A DNA stretch of 64,000 nt. Source: Azolla caroliniana (lineage: Eukaryota > Polypodiophyta). Position 1 is the first letter of the stretch, and each line of letters starts with the position of its first letter. Location of the stretch: contig JBHGNT010000011.1 of the NCBI GenBank assembly GCA_043228905.1, forward strand, positions 5,456,001 to 5,520,000. Direction: 5' to 3'. The notes under the pieces are model-generated. The model did not search any database, was not told the DNA's origin, and saw nothing but the letters and a program-made list of their open reading frames with translations. The translations under genes were made by a program, and so were the position numbers. Below are positions 1 through 12,386 of the stretch, one piece after another.

Positions 1-78
1 TTTTCTTTTTTAAGTGAAAATTCCTCAATGTGCTGTTCATTTTAAATTGAGGTATTGGTAGTCTTTTTATTTCCACAG

Positions 79-280
79 TTTCCACTCAAGAGACAGATGG
101 CTCAAGGTTTTGTGAGTGGTTGCAAAGAGGCAGATCATGAAGCAGTTGTAATGTTTTTCTTGGTTGTGATGGGGGATCCTCTCCCTAATTACTGCCATGT
201 GTGCTGATGATGAGAGATCAGGTTTTGGAGGTGGTGGTAGAGGTGGCTCTGGTGGCAGCCATGGCTGTGGTGGGTCTTAG
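79..280 (+). other. Possible 3'-terminal exon with Gly-rich tail (unrecognised gene fragment)
   Basis: A pyrimidine-rich tract ending in CAG (to 78) looks like a splice acceptor. From 79 a frame stays open for about 40 codons (start F-P-L-K-R-Q-M-A-Q-G-F-V) to a TGA near 200. A different frame then gives a Gly-rich C-terminus (D-D-E-R-S-G-F-G-G-G-G-R-G-G-S-G-G-S-H-G-C-G-G-S) ending in TAG at 278-280. A single indel would join the two. I recognise no family. It is the only candidate for host coding sequence in the window and could equally be chance or a pseudogene. Confidence 0.2.
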
Positions 281-600
281 CATGAACTTCCATTGAATGT
301 AATTCATTATTAAACCTGTAATAATAATGACTGTCACATTTGCATTTTGTTTGGAGGTTTTTGAATTCTAGTCTTATCCATTCCAGTCCTTCCAAACTTT
401 GTTTCTCATTTGTATCATTGTTATATCATATATGTATACTTGGATTTGTTTAGTTTTTGTTGAAGAACTTTGTAAATGCTACCTTTGGAAGACTTCATTC
501 AATGAATGTTTGATTTTTTGTTTTGATTGACTATCACGTCACGCAATCATGCATGTGAGGGAGGGTCTTGGACCGGGGAGGACGCGAAGATTGGGACATG
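281..600. other. AT-rich flank, no gene seen
   Basis: Unremarkable AT-rich sequence that could be the 3' flank of the possible exon at 79-280. I see no ORF or structured repeat. It ends at the target duplication AATGGAAT (601-608) of the next element. Confidence 0.4.
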
Positions 601-782
601 AATGGAATCATAGTATGAACCATGCGTACCATTCGTGCATTCGTGCTCTCGAATGATTCAATCATTCGAGAATGATAAACACTCTCGAAGAATGATAAAT
701 ACCATACTTTTGGATAAATGGTTTACTATAAGGTAAACATTTTCTCACGGGAAAAAAATTTAAAAAATTGCAAGAAAAAAAC

Positions 783-1556
783 ATATTACCTTCTCAATCA
801 AAATTTCTGAAATTTCAATTACTGAAATTTCAGAAATTTTGATTGAAATTTCTGAAATTTCTGTGATGAAATTTTATCATGAAATTTCTGAAATTTTTGT
901 GATGAAATTTTATCATGTCTGAAAGATAAAATTTCATCACAGAAATTTCAGAAATTTCATGATGGAATTTCATCACAGAAATTTCAGAAATTTCACGATG
1001 AAATTTCAATCAAAATTTCTGAAATTTCAGTGATGATTGAAATTTCAGAAAATTTGATTGAAATTTCAGAAATTTCAATCATCACTGAAATTTCGTTGAT
1101 GAAATTTCATCATAGAAATTTCTGTGATGAAATTTCTGATTTTTTAGCACAGAAATTTCTGATTTTTCAGCACAGAAATTTCATCACTGAAATTAAAACC
1201 ATATTTCTACACTAAATATACCTGAAGGTTGAATGCACTCTGCAGAATCGCAAATCGTTTGAGGCTAGGTTGTAGAGGAGAAGAGAGCGTAACGTTAGTG
1301 CAGAGGAAAAGGGAGAAAAGAGGGAAAAATTGAAAAAAATTGAAAAAAAAATGAAAAAAAATTGAAAACATATTACCTTCTCAATCAAAATTTCTGTGAT
1401 GAAATTTCAATCAAAATTTCTGAAATTTCAATCATCACTGAAATTTCGTTGATGAAATTTCATCATAGAAATTTCTGTGATGAAATTTCTGATTTTTTAG
1501 CACAGAAATTTCTAATTTTTCAGCATAGAAATTTCATCATTGAAATTAAAACCATA
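783..1556. repeat. Dense GAAATTTC palindrome array
   Basis: The 8-bp palindrome GAAATTTC, linked by TGAT, ATCA or CTGA spacers, recurs dozens of times in two blocks (about 790-1190 and 1380-1555). Because each unit is self-complementary, the region can fold extensively on either strand. Short ORFs rich in I, S, E and F on the + strand are by-products of the repeat. Confidence 0.85.
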
Positions 1557-1733
1557 TTTCTACACTAAATATACCTGAAGGTTGAATGCACTCTGCAGAA
1601 TCGCAAATCGTTTGAGGCTAGGTTGTAGAGGAGAAGAGAGCGTAACGTTAGTGCAGAGGAAAAGGGAGAAAAGAGGGAAAAATTGAAAAAAATTGAAAAA
1701 AAAATGAAAAAAAATGAAAAAAAAAATGAAAAA
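788..1733 (+). repeat. Partial tandem duplication inside the hAT-like element
   Basis: The block starting ACCTTCTCAATC at 788 restarts at 1375, an offset of 587 bp. The unique-looking segment at about 1197-1350 (containing GAGGCTAGGTTGTAG) is repeated at about 1551-1705 almost without change. The second copy has lost much of the GAAATTTC array, so it is shorter. It ends in an A-rich (GAAAAAAA)n run to about 1745. Confidence 0.8.
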
Positions 1734-1846
1734 AATGAAAAAAAACACACACACGAATATTTGCATATCATTCGTGTTCGTTTTCCAACGTATGAAAACG
1801 AATGATATGGCAGACGAACACGAATTTTACGTACTATGAATGGAAT

Positions 1847-2736
1847 TGAGGACTCAAATCTAAGTGGGGACTGGAACACAAGTTGGGATTCCAACACATA
1901 AAGATGCAGAGAGAGTGGCTAGACTCGTCCATCAACAACCACTTAACCCTCCTAAGAAGTGGTATCAATAGCTATAGTAGTCTTTCTAGTTTGTCGGTCG
2001 ATGATTATTGGTTCTCATTGCCCACTACCCACATGCAAAGGGCGTGTAATACATGATTATGGTTCAAAATAGACTATTGTGGAGAGTGTCACATTGTTAC
2101 AACAAAGTGATGTCTCCAAATAAAATGCCAAGAATGTGATAGCTTTTACAAGGTTAAAACAAACAAAAATAAGAAATGGGAGAATGATGGGGTGACTTAG
2201 AGATTTTGATGAAGGTGAGTGTAGTGGACCGTTGAGATCATACCTACTATCGATGGTTACAATGCCTTGATGTTGACCTAGTGTTCTCGAGCCACTTAGT
2301 GCTCCCGTCAATTGGTTGTTAAGTGAGCTAGTGGAATCCCTTCACAAAGCTGTCCGTGCTTAACGAGCTTGGTGTTCATGAAGACCCTGAAGACCTCCGA
2401 AGTAAAAGAAGAGGTGGCGAAGAAGTAAAAAAAAAAACGATATACCTAACGCAAAATCCCCAAAAGACGAATATTGGAAGGAAGAGCTCTTCCTTCTCCT
2501 TAAGTTGACTCAAAAATGCCCAAAACAAAGAACCCCTAAAATGAAGATCTCTTCCCTCTTATAAGGAGAGAGGTGCCTCATTCACATTAAATGCAAAATA
2601 TACTCACTTAAAATTTAAAGGCCCTAGCAAGGATTTTGAACTTTGTACGTAATGTATTAAGTCAATGGCCCTAACCACTAGGCATGATCAATTTGTAATT
2701 GTGGTTGGATGATTAGTGTTGGGCAAAGTTTTTAAC
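1847..2736. other. Intergenic sequence, nothing recognised
   Basis: About 0.9 kb of AT-rich sequence with only short ORFs on either strand. I see no repeat, RNA gene or element end. Confidence 0.4.
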
Positions 2737-3379
2737 CCTTATTGGCTACTCCTCATTAACCTAACCGGAATTTAAAATTTTCAACAGACCATTTTTCTAT
2801 GAGTTCTTGAATTAAAAAAGAAAAAATCATCACATACCAAATCGTATTGCATGAACATCGTATGAAAAGTTTACAATCGGTAAAATATTTATAGCATTTA
2901 TAACTTAAGAAACATAACATATCATATTGAACATTACATATTACAACATCCAACACCATATTGAACATTACATAGAAGTAAAAAACAAATCACCATATTT
3001 ATGAAACAAGATTAAGATTACAAAACAAGTTTAGGGTCTAGCATGGTGATTGATACTCCTTATTGGCTACTCCTCATTAACCTAACCGGAATTTAAAATT
3101 TTCAACAGACCATTTTTCTATGAGTTCTTGAATTTTAAAAAAAAAAATCATCACATACCAAATCGTATTGCATGAACATCGTATGAAAAGTTTACAATCG
3201 GTAAAATATTTATAGCATTTATAACTTAAGAAACATAACATATCATATTGAACATTACATATTACAACATCAAACACCATATTGAACATTACATAGAAGT
3301 AAAAAACAAATCGCCATATTTATGAAACAAGATTAAGATTACAAAACAAGTTTAGGGTCTAGCATGGTGATTAATACTT
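2737..3379. repeat. 321-bp tandem duplication, two near-identical copies
   Basis: Copy 1 is at 2737-3057 and copy 2 at 3058-3379, with a constant offset of 321 bp and only a few substitutions or 1-bp changes, mainly in an A-rich stretch near 2815/3136. The matching minus-strand ORFs of 70 codons are shadows of the duplication. High identity implies a recent event. No coding or mobile-element motif is visible in the unit. Confidence 0.9.
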
Positions 3380-3893
3380 ACGAGCTATAGTTGTCCAAAA
3401 CAACCCTTAAAACATTCCACTATAGCGATATCAATTTAGGATCATCCAAACAATGACTTTGTTCTTCAGTTTTTGTATGTCATTTGATATCATAATCACC
3501 ATCTATCATTTTGTCAAATTTGTTTGAGTTTGTGACTCTAGGTCATTTGTCCATTCTCAAAAAGTCATTTCTAACGAAACACTATATCATTCACTCAGGC
3601 ACAAAATGATCGGGTTGAAAGTCAAATAATAAAAGTGTTGCTTCTTCGAAATGTTGGGAATTCTAGTTTGTTTTTCTCCTCTTCTTTCCTCATAGTATGA
3701 GAACATTTAAAAATGTAGCATTAACTTTGAAATTTTACCCTTTATGACTGAAAGAGAGAACAATATGCCCCCTTTTGCCCCCTCAAGATTTAAACTCGTC
3801 TTCCTCTGAATGAAATGAGAGTAAGGTAATCCTTAACGTACAATCACATGATTTCATTGAAGGTGGTTGTGTCTTTTCGGTGCACCTTATGAA
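3380..3893. other. Intergenic sequence, nothing recognised
   Basis: AT-rich, no convincing ORF. It forms the left flank of the old copia COP1. Confidence 0.4.
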
Positions 3894-4035
3894 TGTAGAA
3901 AACAATAAGCCAAATAGTAAATTAATAATATTAGTTATTAGCTTCATATGAAATTGTTTACTTCCTTCTCGGTGGTGGTCTTATAAAGCCACCGCCAACG
4001 ATGTACCGTTTAGGGTATTTTGATTATAATATAAT
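3894..4035 (+). mobile_element. Start of the degenerate 5' LTR of COP1 (copia)
   Basis: The sequence from 3894 begins TG and its first ~45 bp (key block AGTAAATTAATAATATTA) resembles the start of the COP1 3' LTR at 45653, which follows a polypurine tract. A possible TATA box (TTATAAAG) lies near 3990. LINE L1a then interrupts the LTR; the other part would be about 9470-9733, just upstream of the copia primer binding site. Similarity beyond the first ~45 bp is not obvious, so this is a moderate call. Confidence 0.4.
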
Positions 4036-4062
4036 TTCTCTCTCTCTCTCTCTCTCTCCTTT
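4036..4062. repeat. (CT)n microsatellite
   Basis: An uninterrupted CT run lies immediately next to the T-tract that marks the poly(A) end of minus-strand LINE L1a. It may be the LINE's tail repeat or part of its target. Confidence 0.9.
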
Positions 4063-4178
4063 TTTTTTCCTGTAAATAATGGCTTTCATTATTAAAGAAA
4101 AAACACCACCATGACTAACTTACAACAAACTATAGAACCCTTCTATCTAGGGATCTAAAGAAAACTACGACACCAAAC

Positions 4179-7100
4179 TCAATGCCACCCTACACACCAA
4201 TTCAAATGGCGAATATGATGATATGTGACCTTGGAGAGTTCTCTCTCTTCCTGGTTGAGATTTTGTGACTTTTCTAACATTGTCAATTGCCACAAAAGAA
4301 GTCCTTTTAACTTTAGAACATATTTTCTCACTCCCACTTGCGAATAAAAAATGAAGGCATTCCGCATATTCCAATTGAACCATAGCCCCCAATACCTCAA
4401 GAACTCAAAAATAATTTCAGAATGAGGCATTGGTTCATTGTTCTCCATATGTGCAAAAACCCAATTGAAGGAAGATAGACGTACTCCGGTTAGAGACATC
4501 CACACTAAACTGATACACCTCCAAACCATCCTTGCCATCGGCTAGGAAATAAATTGATGCCTACTATGTTCCAATTCTACCGAACAAAAGAAACACAATC
4601 CTTTAGTAATGTTTTTAAATTTTATTTTTTAATGCATCCCCCAATGGTAAAGCTCCAATCATAACTCTCCAAACAAATACCTTGGCTCGTAGCATTAATC
4701 GAGAACACCAAACTGCCTTGATCACATGAAGCCACCAAGTAATGGGCTTATGAAACCCCCATATCTTTATAACCCTTTCTTCCAACCACTTATGTTTGTT
4801 AATGAACGTGTGATAAGCAACATTTGTTGAGATCATAGTCAATCTCTTATTTCCAACAAACCTCCAATCAAGCTCTTGAGATCGCCCATCTAAATAAGGA
4901 ATTGGCTTATACGAAGATAATATTTGCTGCAACTTATCCCAAATAAAGGTATAACCTTTTGGAATACGAAATGTTGATCTGATTGTTCGAAAAGCCATTA
5001 ATCTTCTTTGTGACACCAACATAACATCCTTAATTGTTACCAAACCCAATCTAGCCATCCGATTAAATTGAAGGTTAAAAATTTGCTTACCTTCCCACTT
5101 CAATAACCTTGATGTCGCCAAAACCTCCATTTGTAATGAATTGGCACATCCCCTTTCTTGTGGGGGATGCCATTCCACAAAATCTAAAATACTTTGCCAT
5201 GATGTCAACAAATGATCAACTATCATAGACCCCGCACATTTGACATCCCTATCAGAATTACTACATTCCACCAATTTGCTTTCAACCTTCATGTTTCCAA
5301 GCTTTATTATGTTCTTCTCTATAAAGTATGCCACCATTTCTGTTCAAGGTTGTACACCTTCAAACATAAATCGAATGAAAGTAAATCGACGAGCCACCAT
5401 ATGCTCATATAGATTTAATATTGATGCCCCACCAAGACGCTTCGGAGTACAAACATGATCCCATGCCAACCACGACAAGGCACTTTTCCCTTTTCTTTTC
5501 CATAACAACATTCGCATCGAGCGTGTCAATATTTCAAGAGCTTTCTTTGACCATGGGAGCAAAGGAAGATAATAAGATACCATAGAGATCATAATCGATT
5601 GGACCACCTTAAGTCGTACATGAAAAGGCCAAATTTGAGACCTCCAATACATAAACTTATCCTCCAACCTTTTGGACACCCACTCAATAAGTTTCACACG
5701 AGAAATTTCCACCCCAATTGGATATCCAAGGTGACGAAAAATCATACCACGATGTACTATCCTTCCTGACCACCCCAACCCCAACACATCTTGTTCAGTA
5801 CATGAAATGAGGATAGATTTATGTATATTAATTCTCAACCCTGAAGCATTTGAAAACAATTCCCACACATCTCTTGTCTTACTAATATTTTCTCGATTAG
5901 GTGCCAAAAACATAATATGGTCATTTGCTAGAGCTTGAACAATACATGGCTTCCCTGATGGCAACCTTAGTCCAAGAAATTCTTCCTCCATAGCCATATT
6001 GTGTAACTTAATAACAATAGGATGTGTCACAATAGTGAATAGTAAAGGACTTATCGGGCATCCTTGTCTAACAGACCTCCGAATAGAAATCGGTTGTGTT
6101 ACTCCTCCATTAAACATCACATGTGAAACTGAACCCTCCCATAATGTGTATATCAACTTAGACATGCGATCACCAAAACCCATACGAGACATCAATTGAT
6201 TTATAAACGACCAATCCACATTATCATAGGCTTTCTCGATATCCAATTGTAGCAACACCAATTCTTGCTTCGAATCCTTTGCATAGTCAATTGCCATTTG
6301 AACATTTAAAATATTATGTAAAATGTCTCTTTTTGCTAAAAACCCATATTGAGCATTATGAATAATAGAAGGTAAAACCTTATGCAACCTATTGGCTATC
6401 ACTTTTGCAAAAATCTTGTACATTCCCCCCATCAATGAAATAGGCCTCCATTGAGCAAAGGAAGATGGAGAAGGCACCTTCGGCAAAGGTTTTATCAAAC
6501 CAATGTTCCAAGAACGAGGCATTTCCCCTGATGTCCACACCTTCTGAAATAAAACCGTAAAAGGCCCCTTTAACTTAATCACATATTTTTTAAAGAGTTC
6601 ATTTGTTAATCCATCCCACCCAGGACTCTTATCATTAGCAAGATGTGACATGACATGTTCCACCTCATCCTCTGAAATATTAGCATCTAATGATTGTGCC
6701 ACATCATGCGATACATGATTTTTCACTCCATTAAAAAATACATCTCTATCCTTTTTAACATTATCATCAATACAAACTTGTACATCCAACAATTGTGTAT
6801 AATAGTCTATGCATTTCTTCTCAATTTCTTGAGGATCGGAACACGTGATACCATTTTCCTCTAACCTTACCACATTAAGTCGTGCATGTGATTCATGAAG
6901 GTCATGAAAAAACTTATGTGATTGACAATTAGCATCATCCACTTCTTGTCCTAAATGATGTAGTCTAGTATGTTGATAATTTTTTTCGGTTAGATTATGC
7001 ATCGCAGAAATTAATACCTCTTGATATCCCAACCACTCTACATCTGTTGGCCAATAAGTTAACAATGAGTTGCATTTATCAAGCAAATTAACTAGGAGAC

Positions 7101-8037
7101 TTAATTACTTTCTCCTTTTAAAAGCATGGTGAATTCCATAATACCTAGTTAACCTCTGAACATTTGCAACAAATACTTCCCACGCTTCATACCCATCAAA
7201 TTGAACATGATAGGCAAATGCATCAATCAATTGACACATATAGGCATGGAAGACCTCATGATCCAAAAATGATGAATTAAAAATCAACGATGGTTTTCCT
7301 AAAAACTCATGAAAAGCTCTAATTGAGTGGTGAGTGAATTCAAAAATCAATGGGAAATGATATGATATAATTGACCCATAAGACACTGAAATATCCAAAA
7401 TCTCTGGTAAAAATCCTTCGGTATGCATTACATACATTTGATCCAACCTACTCCAAGTATCCTTATATTGAGCCGATTGAAAGGTATAACCAGGTTCATC
7501 TCCCTTAATCCACTTCCATACATCCCTTAACATGATTTTAGTCTCAAAATCTCCCCATTCTTGAGCCTCTAGTTCATCCATAATAGAGTGGATGGATGTT
7601 GATTGATTTGTCTCACAACAAACATTAAAATGTCCCATCAATAAACTGGGTCTACCATTATTAAGCATCGAGGTTAGAGATCTCCATAACAACTTTTGTT
7701 CTTGTGAAACATTCGATGCATACACACCAACTAACCAAAGAACTTGCCCTTCACAACATATCTCTACCACAATAAATCTTCCAAATTCATCTGAAACAAT
7801 TACTTTTGGGTGAAATTTATCTCTTATAAACATGACAATCCCAGAATAATCCCCATGAACCTTGCCAGCATAACATAATGTATAACCCTTAGAACAACTA
7901 ATTAAACCAGCATTACGATGATCTTTATGCTCTACTACACATAAAACATCCCATTGCTCACTTAACACAATCCTCCAAACCTCATGCATTCTAAATCTAG
8001 AACACAAACCCCTCACATTCCATGTGGTGATCTTCAT
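4179..8037 (-). pseudogene. L1a ORF2: endonuclease, reverse transcriptase, zf-RVT tail (dead)
   Basis: ORF2 starts at 8037 (M-K-I-T-T-W-N-V-R-G), the usual start of a LINE apurinic-type endonuclease. One frame runs to 4615, interrupted by TAA at 7105-7107 and TGA at 5344-5346; a frameshift then leads to the final segment ending at 4179. Catalytic positions are altered. The endonuclease has G-H-F-N where G-D-F-N is expected and S-Y-H where S-D-H is expected, and the RT box is L-A-N-D instead of F/Y-A-D-D. The conserved block R-Q-G-C-P-I-S-P-L-L-F is present. The C-terminal W-R-V-M-I-G-A-L-P-L-G matches the zf-RVT region. Compared with the 1447-residue intact ORF2 of L1b, it is a little shorter. 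Confidence 0.85.
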
Positions 8038-9457
8038 ACTTTATTTTTTCCTTTTATTCGAGAAATCTCTTTCTCCTTCATTGCTAATGTTTTTGCCATA
8101 TCCTGAAATAAATCCCCTAAGATTGCATATGAATTACTATGAGAATGAAAAACTCCAGACCCTAATGACTCCTCATGTGAACGAGGCACCGATTTCCGTT
8201 TATTCCAAGGAACATACAAATTACCTAAATATTATCAAAAGATAATTTCTTTGGATAGTCCTCTTGACGAGCCCATGGTTTATTCTGCATGGGATTTGTT
8301 TGTTGAATCTGTGTGCCATTCTCCATAGATACATTATGTCCAACATTCTTATTAGACTTCTTCATCTTTCCAGAAACTATTGACCATTGTCCTTCGTCCT
8401 CTAGAGTCTTTCCATCCTTCTCGTTCACAATTTGTGGTTCCTTTGTTTGCTTTAAAATTGTCAAAGTTTGAATTTGATCATGATTTGTAGGCTCTTCATG
8501 TACCACCTCCACTACATTATTTCTTTTTTGAGGACACTCAGCCATAAAATGCCCCAACACACCACAATGGAAACAATGTCCTGCAAATGTACCCCATTTA
8601 AGCCGAAAATACATAGGTGGCATACCAGAGCATGCAATCTGTAAACAACTTGGCCTCTTTATAGTAGTATTCCAAAGAATACACATCCGATATCGATTTT
8701 GAGCATTAGCACTAGGAGGCACCAAGATCTTTCCCAACTTTTCCATCGCGGACCGTAATATTGGCCAAACCACTGAATATGTGCACTCTACCTCAACCCA
8801 TATGAGACACTCTTGCTTTAATATATCTTGGTATTCTACTAGTGGCCTCCACGGAACAATATGAACCAAACTTTTTTCATAAAAAACTGGCAATTTATGT
8901 AGTAATTTCTCTTTATACTCTTGTGATACCAAAACAACCTCATAAAATCCACGAGGACCGGCATAAATATCCTGAACACAATCAGCTTGTAAAATCCCAC
9001 GTAACCATTGTTTGACCCTCCAAAGGAAAGGTATCTTCCCCGTGAAAAACAATATGACCCCTTTATCACAGAAATTAGCAAATGAGCCCAAAAACTCCTT
9101 ATTATCAATTTCTACCTTAGCCACTTCATCGTCAACAAACTCCTCAGCAACTTTCAAATTCTCCCTTATACAATCTTCCATTAATATATTTACCATGCAT
9201 CTTAAATGTTCCTAATGACTATCATCTTTCTCAATATCATCTTGTCGCATTGCATCAGCATAAGACATGTCATTACTATTACCTCCAATACATCGTTTTC
9301 TTTTACCATCCCCTCTTGGGCTCAAAACTGACTCAACCATGCATGCATCCTTTGCAGAATTTGGAAACTTATCCATATTCATGAAAACACTATCATCCAT
9401 ATGACAAGAATTAGGAAAGAGCTCACTTACAAGTAATTGTGTTGGAGAAGGAGTCAA
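8034..9457 (-). pseudogene. L1a ORF1: nucleic-acid-binding protein with CCHC knuckle
   Basis: ORF1 is spread over three frames (9457-9212, 9196-8225, 8219-8034). The middle part has a zinc knuckle C-F-H-C-G-V-L-G-H-F-M-A-E-C (CX2CX4HX4C), preceded by a region like the plant DUF4283 ORF1 domain. Its last codon is TGA at 8034-8036, overlapping the ORF2 ATG (8037-8035) as ATGA. In this family ORF1 binds the element RNA in the ribonucleoprotein. Frameshifts near 8222 and 9200 make it non-functional. The start at 9457 is the first Met of the most 5' open segment. Confidence 0.7.
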
Positions 9458-9734
9458 AGCAAGCGATCATGAGATGCATGCAACCGAATTGAATTTTTAC
9501 TCGTAGCGTTCTACCAAGACCCCCACATGATATGTGCAGATACTCTTTAGAAATCCCTCCGCGCAAGCTTCAAAACGAGCCAAAGAACAAAGGAAACGGA
9601 CACCGTAGCAAGAAGATACATCAAAAATAGTGTTTTTCCTTCTCCAACATCTCCCAACTTTGTGTTTTTCGGCCCCCTTCTCTCTCTCTCTCTTCTCCTT
9701 TTCTTTCTATCTCTCTTTCTCGTCTTTTCCTACG

Positions 9735-9747
9735 TGGTATTAGAGCC
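9735..9747 (+). promoter_or_regulatory. COP1 primer binding site (initiator tRNA-Met)
   Basis: TGGTATTAGAGCC, one base different from the usual copia site TGGTATCAGAGCC, lies about 230 bp upstream of the first gag-like frame. It marks the end of the 5' LTR near 9733. Confidence 0.75.
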
Positions 9748-9961
9748 AATGACCTATAACCTAATAGCCTAATAGCCTAATAGCCTAATAGCCTATGCCT
9801 TTCTAAAATCACAAAAACACATGCCCTTATCATAATTTAACCTTTATGCCCATACAAAAGGAATCATATTCGTAATGTCCAAAATCATCAAATAACGAAA
9901 GACAATTTTGTGTTTGATGTGTGCTGATCAGGACAACCCTCTACAATAATCGCACAATCTA

Positions 9962-10803
9962 TGTCGTCATCGCAACTCAACATGTGAAAATTTACGATCG
10001 AGAAATTATCAAACACATTATCGAATATGGAAGGCAAGATTAGAATTACTCTTTAAATATAATAACTTATGGGATATAATTTCAGGATCGTCAACAAAAC
10101 CTGAAAAAAGAGAAGAGCTTGAAGAATATGAGGGAAAAACCTCTGCGCAAGAATGGAAATTCTAATGCACGTAAGTGATGGCACCGGAGAAACATTGCAA
10201 AAAATGGAGAGGACCCAAGAAATGTTGACGCATTTGCAAACTATCTACGAACCAAAAAATGATGCCCAACAAGCGCATACACTTCAATTGCTCGTTAATT
10301 ACAAAATGAATGACGAACAACCAGTTGGTGAATTTCTTTCAATATGGCAAAAGAAATTAGATGATGTGTTAACTTTGGGATTAGAAATCCATGATAAATT
10401 ACAAAAGATTCTCCTTCTTGGTGCTCTTCCTCACTTGTGGTCCACTTTCAGAACCACCCAAAACTCTATAAATTGTCCAACTTTAATTAATCTTCTTGCA
10501 AATATTAGGCAGGAAGAAACAATGCGTTCACAAAGGTCTTCAAATTCAACTTCAAGCATGGCAATGATAGCATACAAAAACAAAAGGTTCACCTAAAGAG
10601 GAGAAAGCTCAAAGCCATGGATGAAGAAAGATCAAAACACTAAACGAGGAGGAATGCGGTTCAACAATACCTATTGTGAAATATGCAAACGTACTAATCA
10701 TGCAACAAAATATTGTCGTGCAAAGTCAAATGTCAAGAATTATCAACCGTGGAGGTGTGTACAAGCCCATCTTGTTGAAGAACCGCAGGAGATAAAACTG
10801 TAG
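9962..10803 (+). pseudogene. COP1 gag (UBN2-type) with CCHC knuckle, broken
   Basis: Copia Gag fragments in more than one frame. A block around 10018-10164 (Y-R-I-W-K-A-R-L-E-L-L, then S-A-Q-E-W-K) is typical of the UBN2 capsid region. It continues at 10153-10596 (L-L-V-N-Y-K-M-N-D-E-Q-P-V-G-E-F, L-L-G-A-L-P). A knuckle C-E-I-C-K-R-T-N-H-A-T-K-Y-C lies at about 10675-10720. In-frame stops at about 10162 and 10594 and a frameshift break it. Confidence 0.8.
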
Positions 10804-11960
10804 GAGATGGATATCAAAATTGGTGACAAGTATGCCGATGTTCTTCAAGCATTCATTGCTGAATCACTTTCCGCTACCACTCCAAATCCAAGTAACGTAA
10901 AAGACATATGGTATCTCGACACTGGTGCTACTAACCACTTAACTAATAGAAAAGATTGATTATGTAATTATAAGGAAGTTGAACCTCCTATCATTGTAAG
11001 ATTTGGAAACAATGGAACTAAACAAGCTATTGGCAAGGGTGATATTACTTTTGAAGTCACAGGAGGAAGACAATTCACAATCAATGAAGTTCTCTATGTC
11101 CTAGGCATCACCAAACACTTGTTATTTGTTAGTCAAGCAACCACAAATGGTACTATCATTGAGTTTCATTCTAACCATGCAATTATTAAACATAAAGCTA
11201 CAAATGGAGACCTTATTAGAACATATTGTAAACGAGAAGGAGGCTTATATCCCATAAAATGCATTCCTACATCTCTCATTTTAGAAGCACATATTGCTAC
11301 CCCAAATCAATCTTGCATATCTCTAACTAATCTTCGTTCTCCTTCATCTCTTTGGCACTTTCGTCTAGGCCATATGCATTTCAATAAAAATTCTAATTCT
11401 AATTTCAATACTCTAAAAACATTACAATGTAATAATCTAGTCCATGGTTTGCCAAAAGAACCTTTTAAGCCCATCTCTTTGTGTGAAAGTTGTATACTTG
11501 GGAAAATGCCCCAACAACCCTTCCCAAAGCATACATCATAGAATATCAAAATGAAGGCATACATCATAGAATATCAACACCACACACACTACAACAAAAT
11601 GGTGTATCTGAAAGGAAGAATAGAACACTTCTCAATATGGCTCAGAGTATGTGACAATTTTCTCAATTATCTCCTCAATTTTGGGAGGAAGCGGTTGGCA
11701 CTGCTTGCTACATTCAAAATCGAGGATTTCATAGATCTTTGGGGCTCCAAAACCCCCATATGAATTATGGCATGGTCATAAACCTAACCTAAGTAAACTT
11801 CGTATTTTTGGTTGTGATGCTTATTCTTTTGTGCCAACTTTTCAAAGAAACAAGCTAGATCCAAGAGCTACAAAATCAATTTTCATCGGATATGGAGAAG
11901 CATAAGGATACAAGGCGTACAAGCTCTACGAGCCACAAAAGAGAAGAATATTCTTTAGTC
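10804..11960 (+). pseudogene. COP1 protease, GAG-pre-integrase and integrase remnants
   Basis: The protease motif W-Y-L-D-T-G-A-T-N-H is at about 10912. The GAG-pre-integrase block L-W-H-F-R-L-G-H-M with C-E-S-C is at about 11350-11500. Directly after 11540 the sequence jumps to the C-terminal integrase block H-T-L-Q-Q-N-G-V-S-E-R-K-N-R-T-L-L near 11590, so most of the catalytic core is deleted. A Y-K-A-Y-K-L-Y-E-P region follows to 11960. Several stops are present. Confidence 0.8.
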
Positions 11961-12386
11961 ACAATGTGATATTCCAAGAAAATGGGCTTGCAACTAAGGT
12001 TTTTTCTTCCCCTCTCTCTAATCTACCTCCTTTATTACCTACCCCTACTCACTTACAACCATCTTCCTCAACCATCTTTAAAATTAATAACTCTCATATT
12101 GACGGAGCCAACATTGGTTCATCCTCCCACCATTTGTGTTGCTCTTCCCTCTAATCACAAGGCAAAGGTCAATCCTCCTCAACCAACTAACTCTTCCTCA
12201 CTCCAACCTCTAGATGATTCTCTTACTCATACTCCTTTAAATACACATTGTTTAACTCCCTCTAACAATACAAATAATGTTATCTTCTCCACTCCCTCTC
12301 CTAATTCTTCATCCCATGCTTCATCACCAACTTCTCCACCACCAAAGTATTGATCTCTAAATAGTCTTTATGAACAACTTGATCAA

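Larger units (their letters stand above)
609..1838. mobile_element. Non-autonomous hAT-like element with fold-back interior
   Basis: A perfect 8-bp direct repeat AATGGAAT flanks the element at 601-608 and 1839-1846. The termini are inverted: CATAGTATG on the left and CATAGTACG on the reverse complement of the right end. Subterminal ATTCGTG and AATCATTCG motifs occur in both orientations near both ends. The interior is a dense array of the palindrome GAAATTTC plus a partial tandem duplication. It has no transposase and only spurious short ORFs. The 8-bp duplication suggests hAT; the TIR is short and not a classical hAT sequence, so superfamily placement is inference. Confidence 0.6.
4060..9457 (-). 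mobile_element. LINE L1a (plant L1-like), decayed
   Basis: A minus-strand non-LTR retrotransposon. From its 5' end (right) it reads ORF1 with a CCHC knuckle, ORF2 with endonuclease, reverse transcriptase and a zf-RVT-like tail, then a poly(A) (T-run 4063-4071 on +). ORF1 and ORF2 overlap as ATGA at 8034-8037. Nonsense codons and changed catalytic residues show it is dead. It lies between the start of the COP1 5' LTR and the COP1 primer binding site, so it probably inserted into that LTR. I could not define its TSD or exact 5' end; CT-rich runs on both sides confuse it. Confidence 0.75.

Noticed and set aside
1030-1568. Two similar frames rich in E-I-S and F
   Set aside because: They are translations of the GAAATTTC palindrome array.
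4036-9697. CT runs at 4036-4062 and 9681-9697 as the L1a target duplication
   Set aside because: Low-complexity sequence matches by chance; there is no unique part to confirm it.
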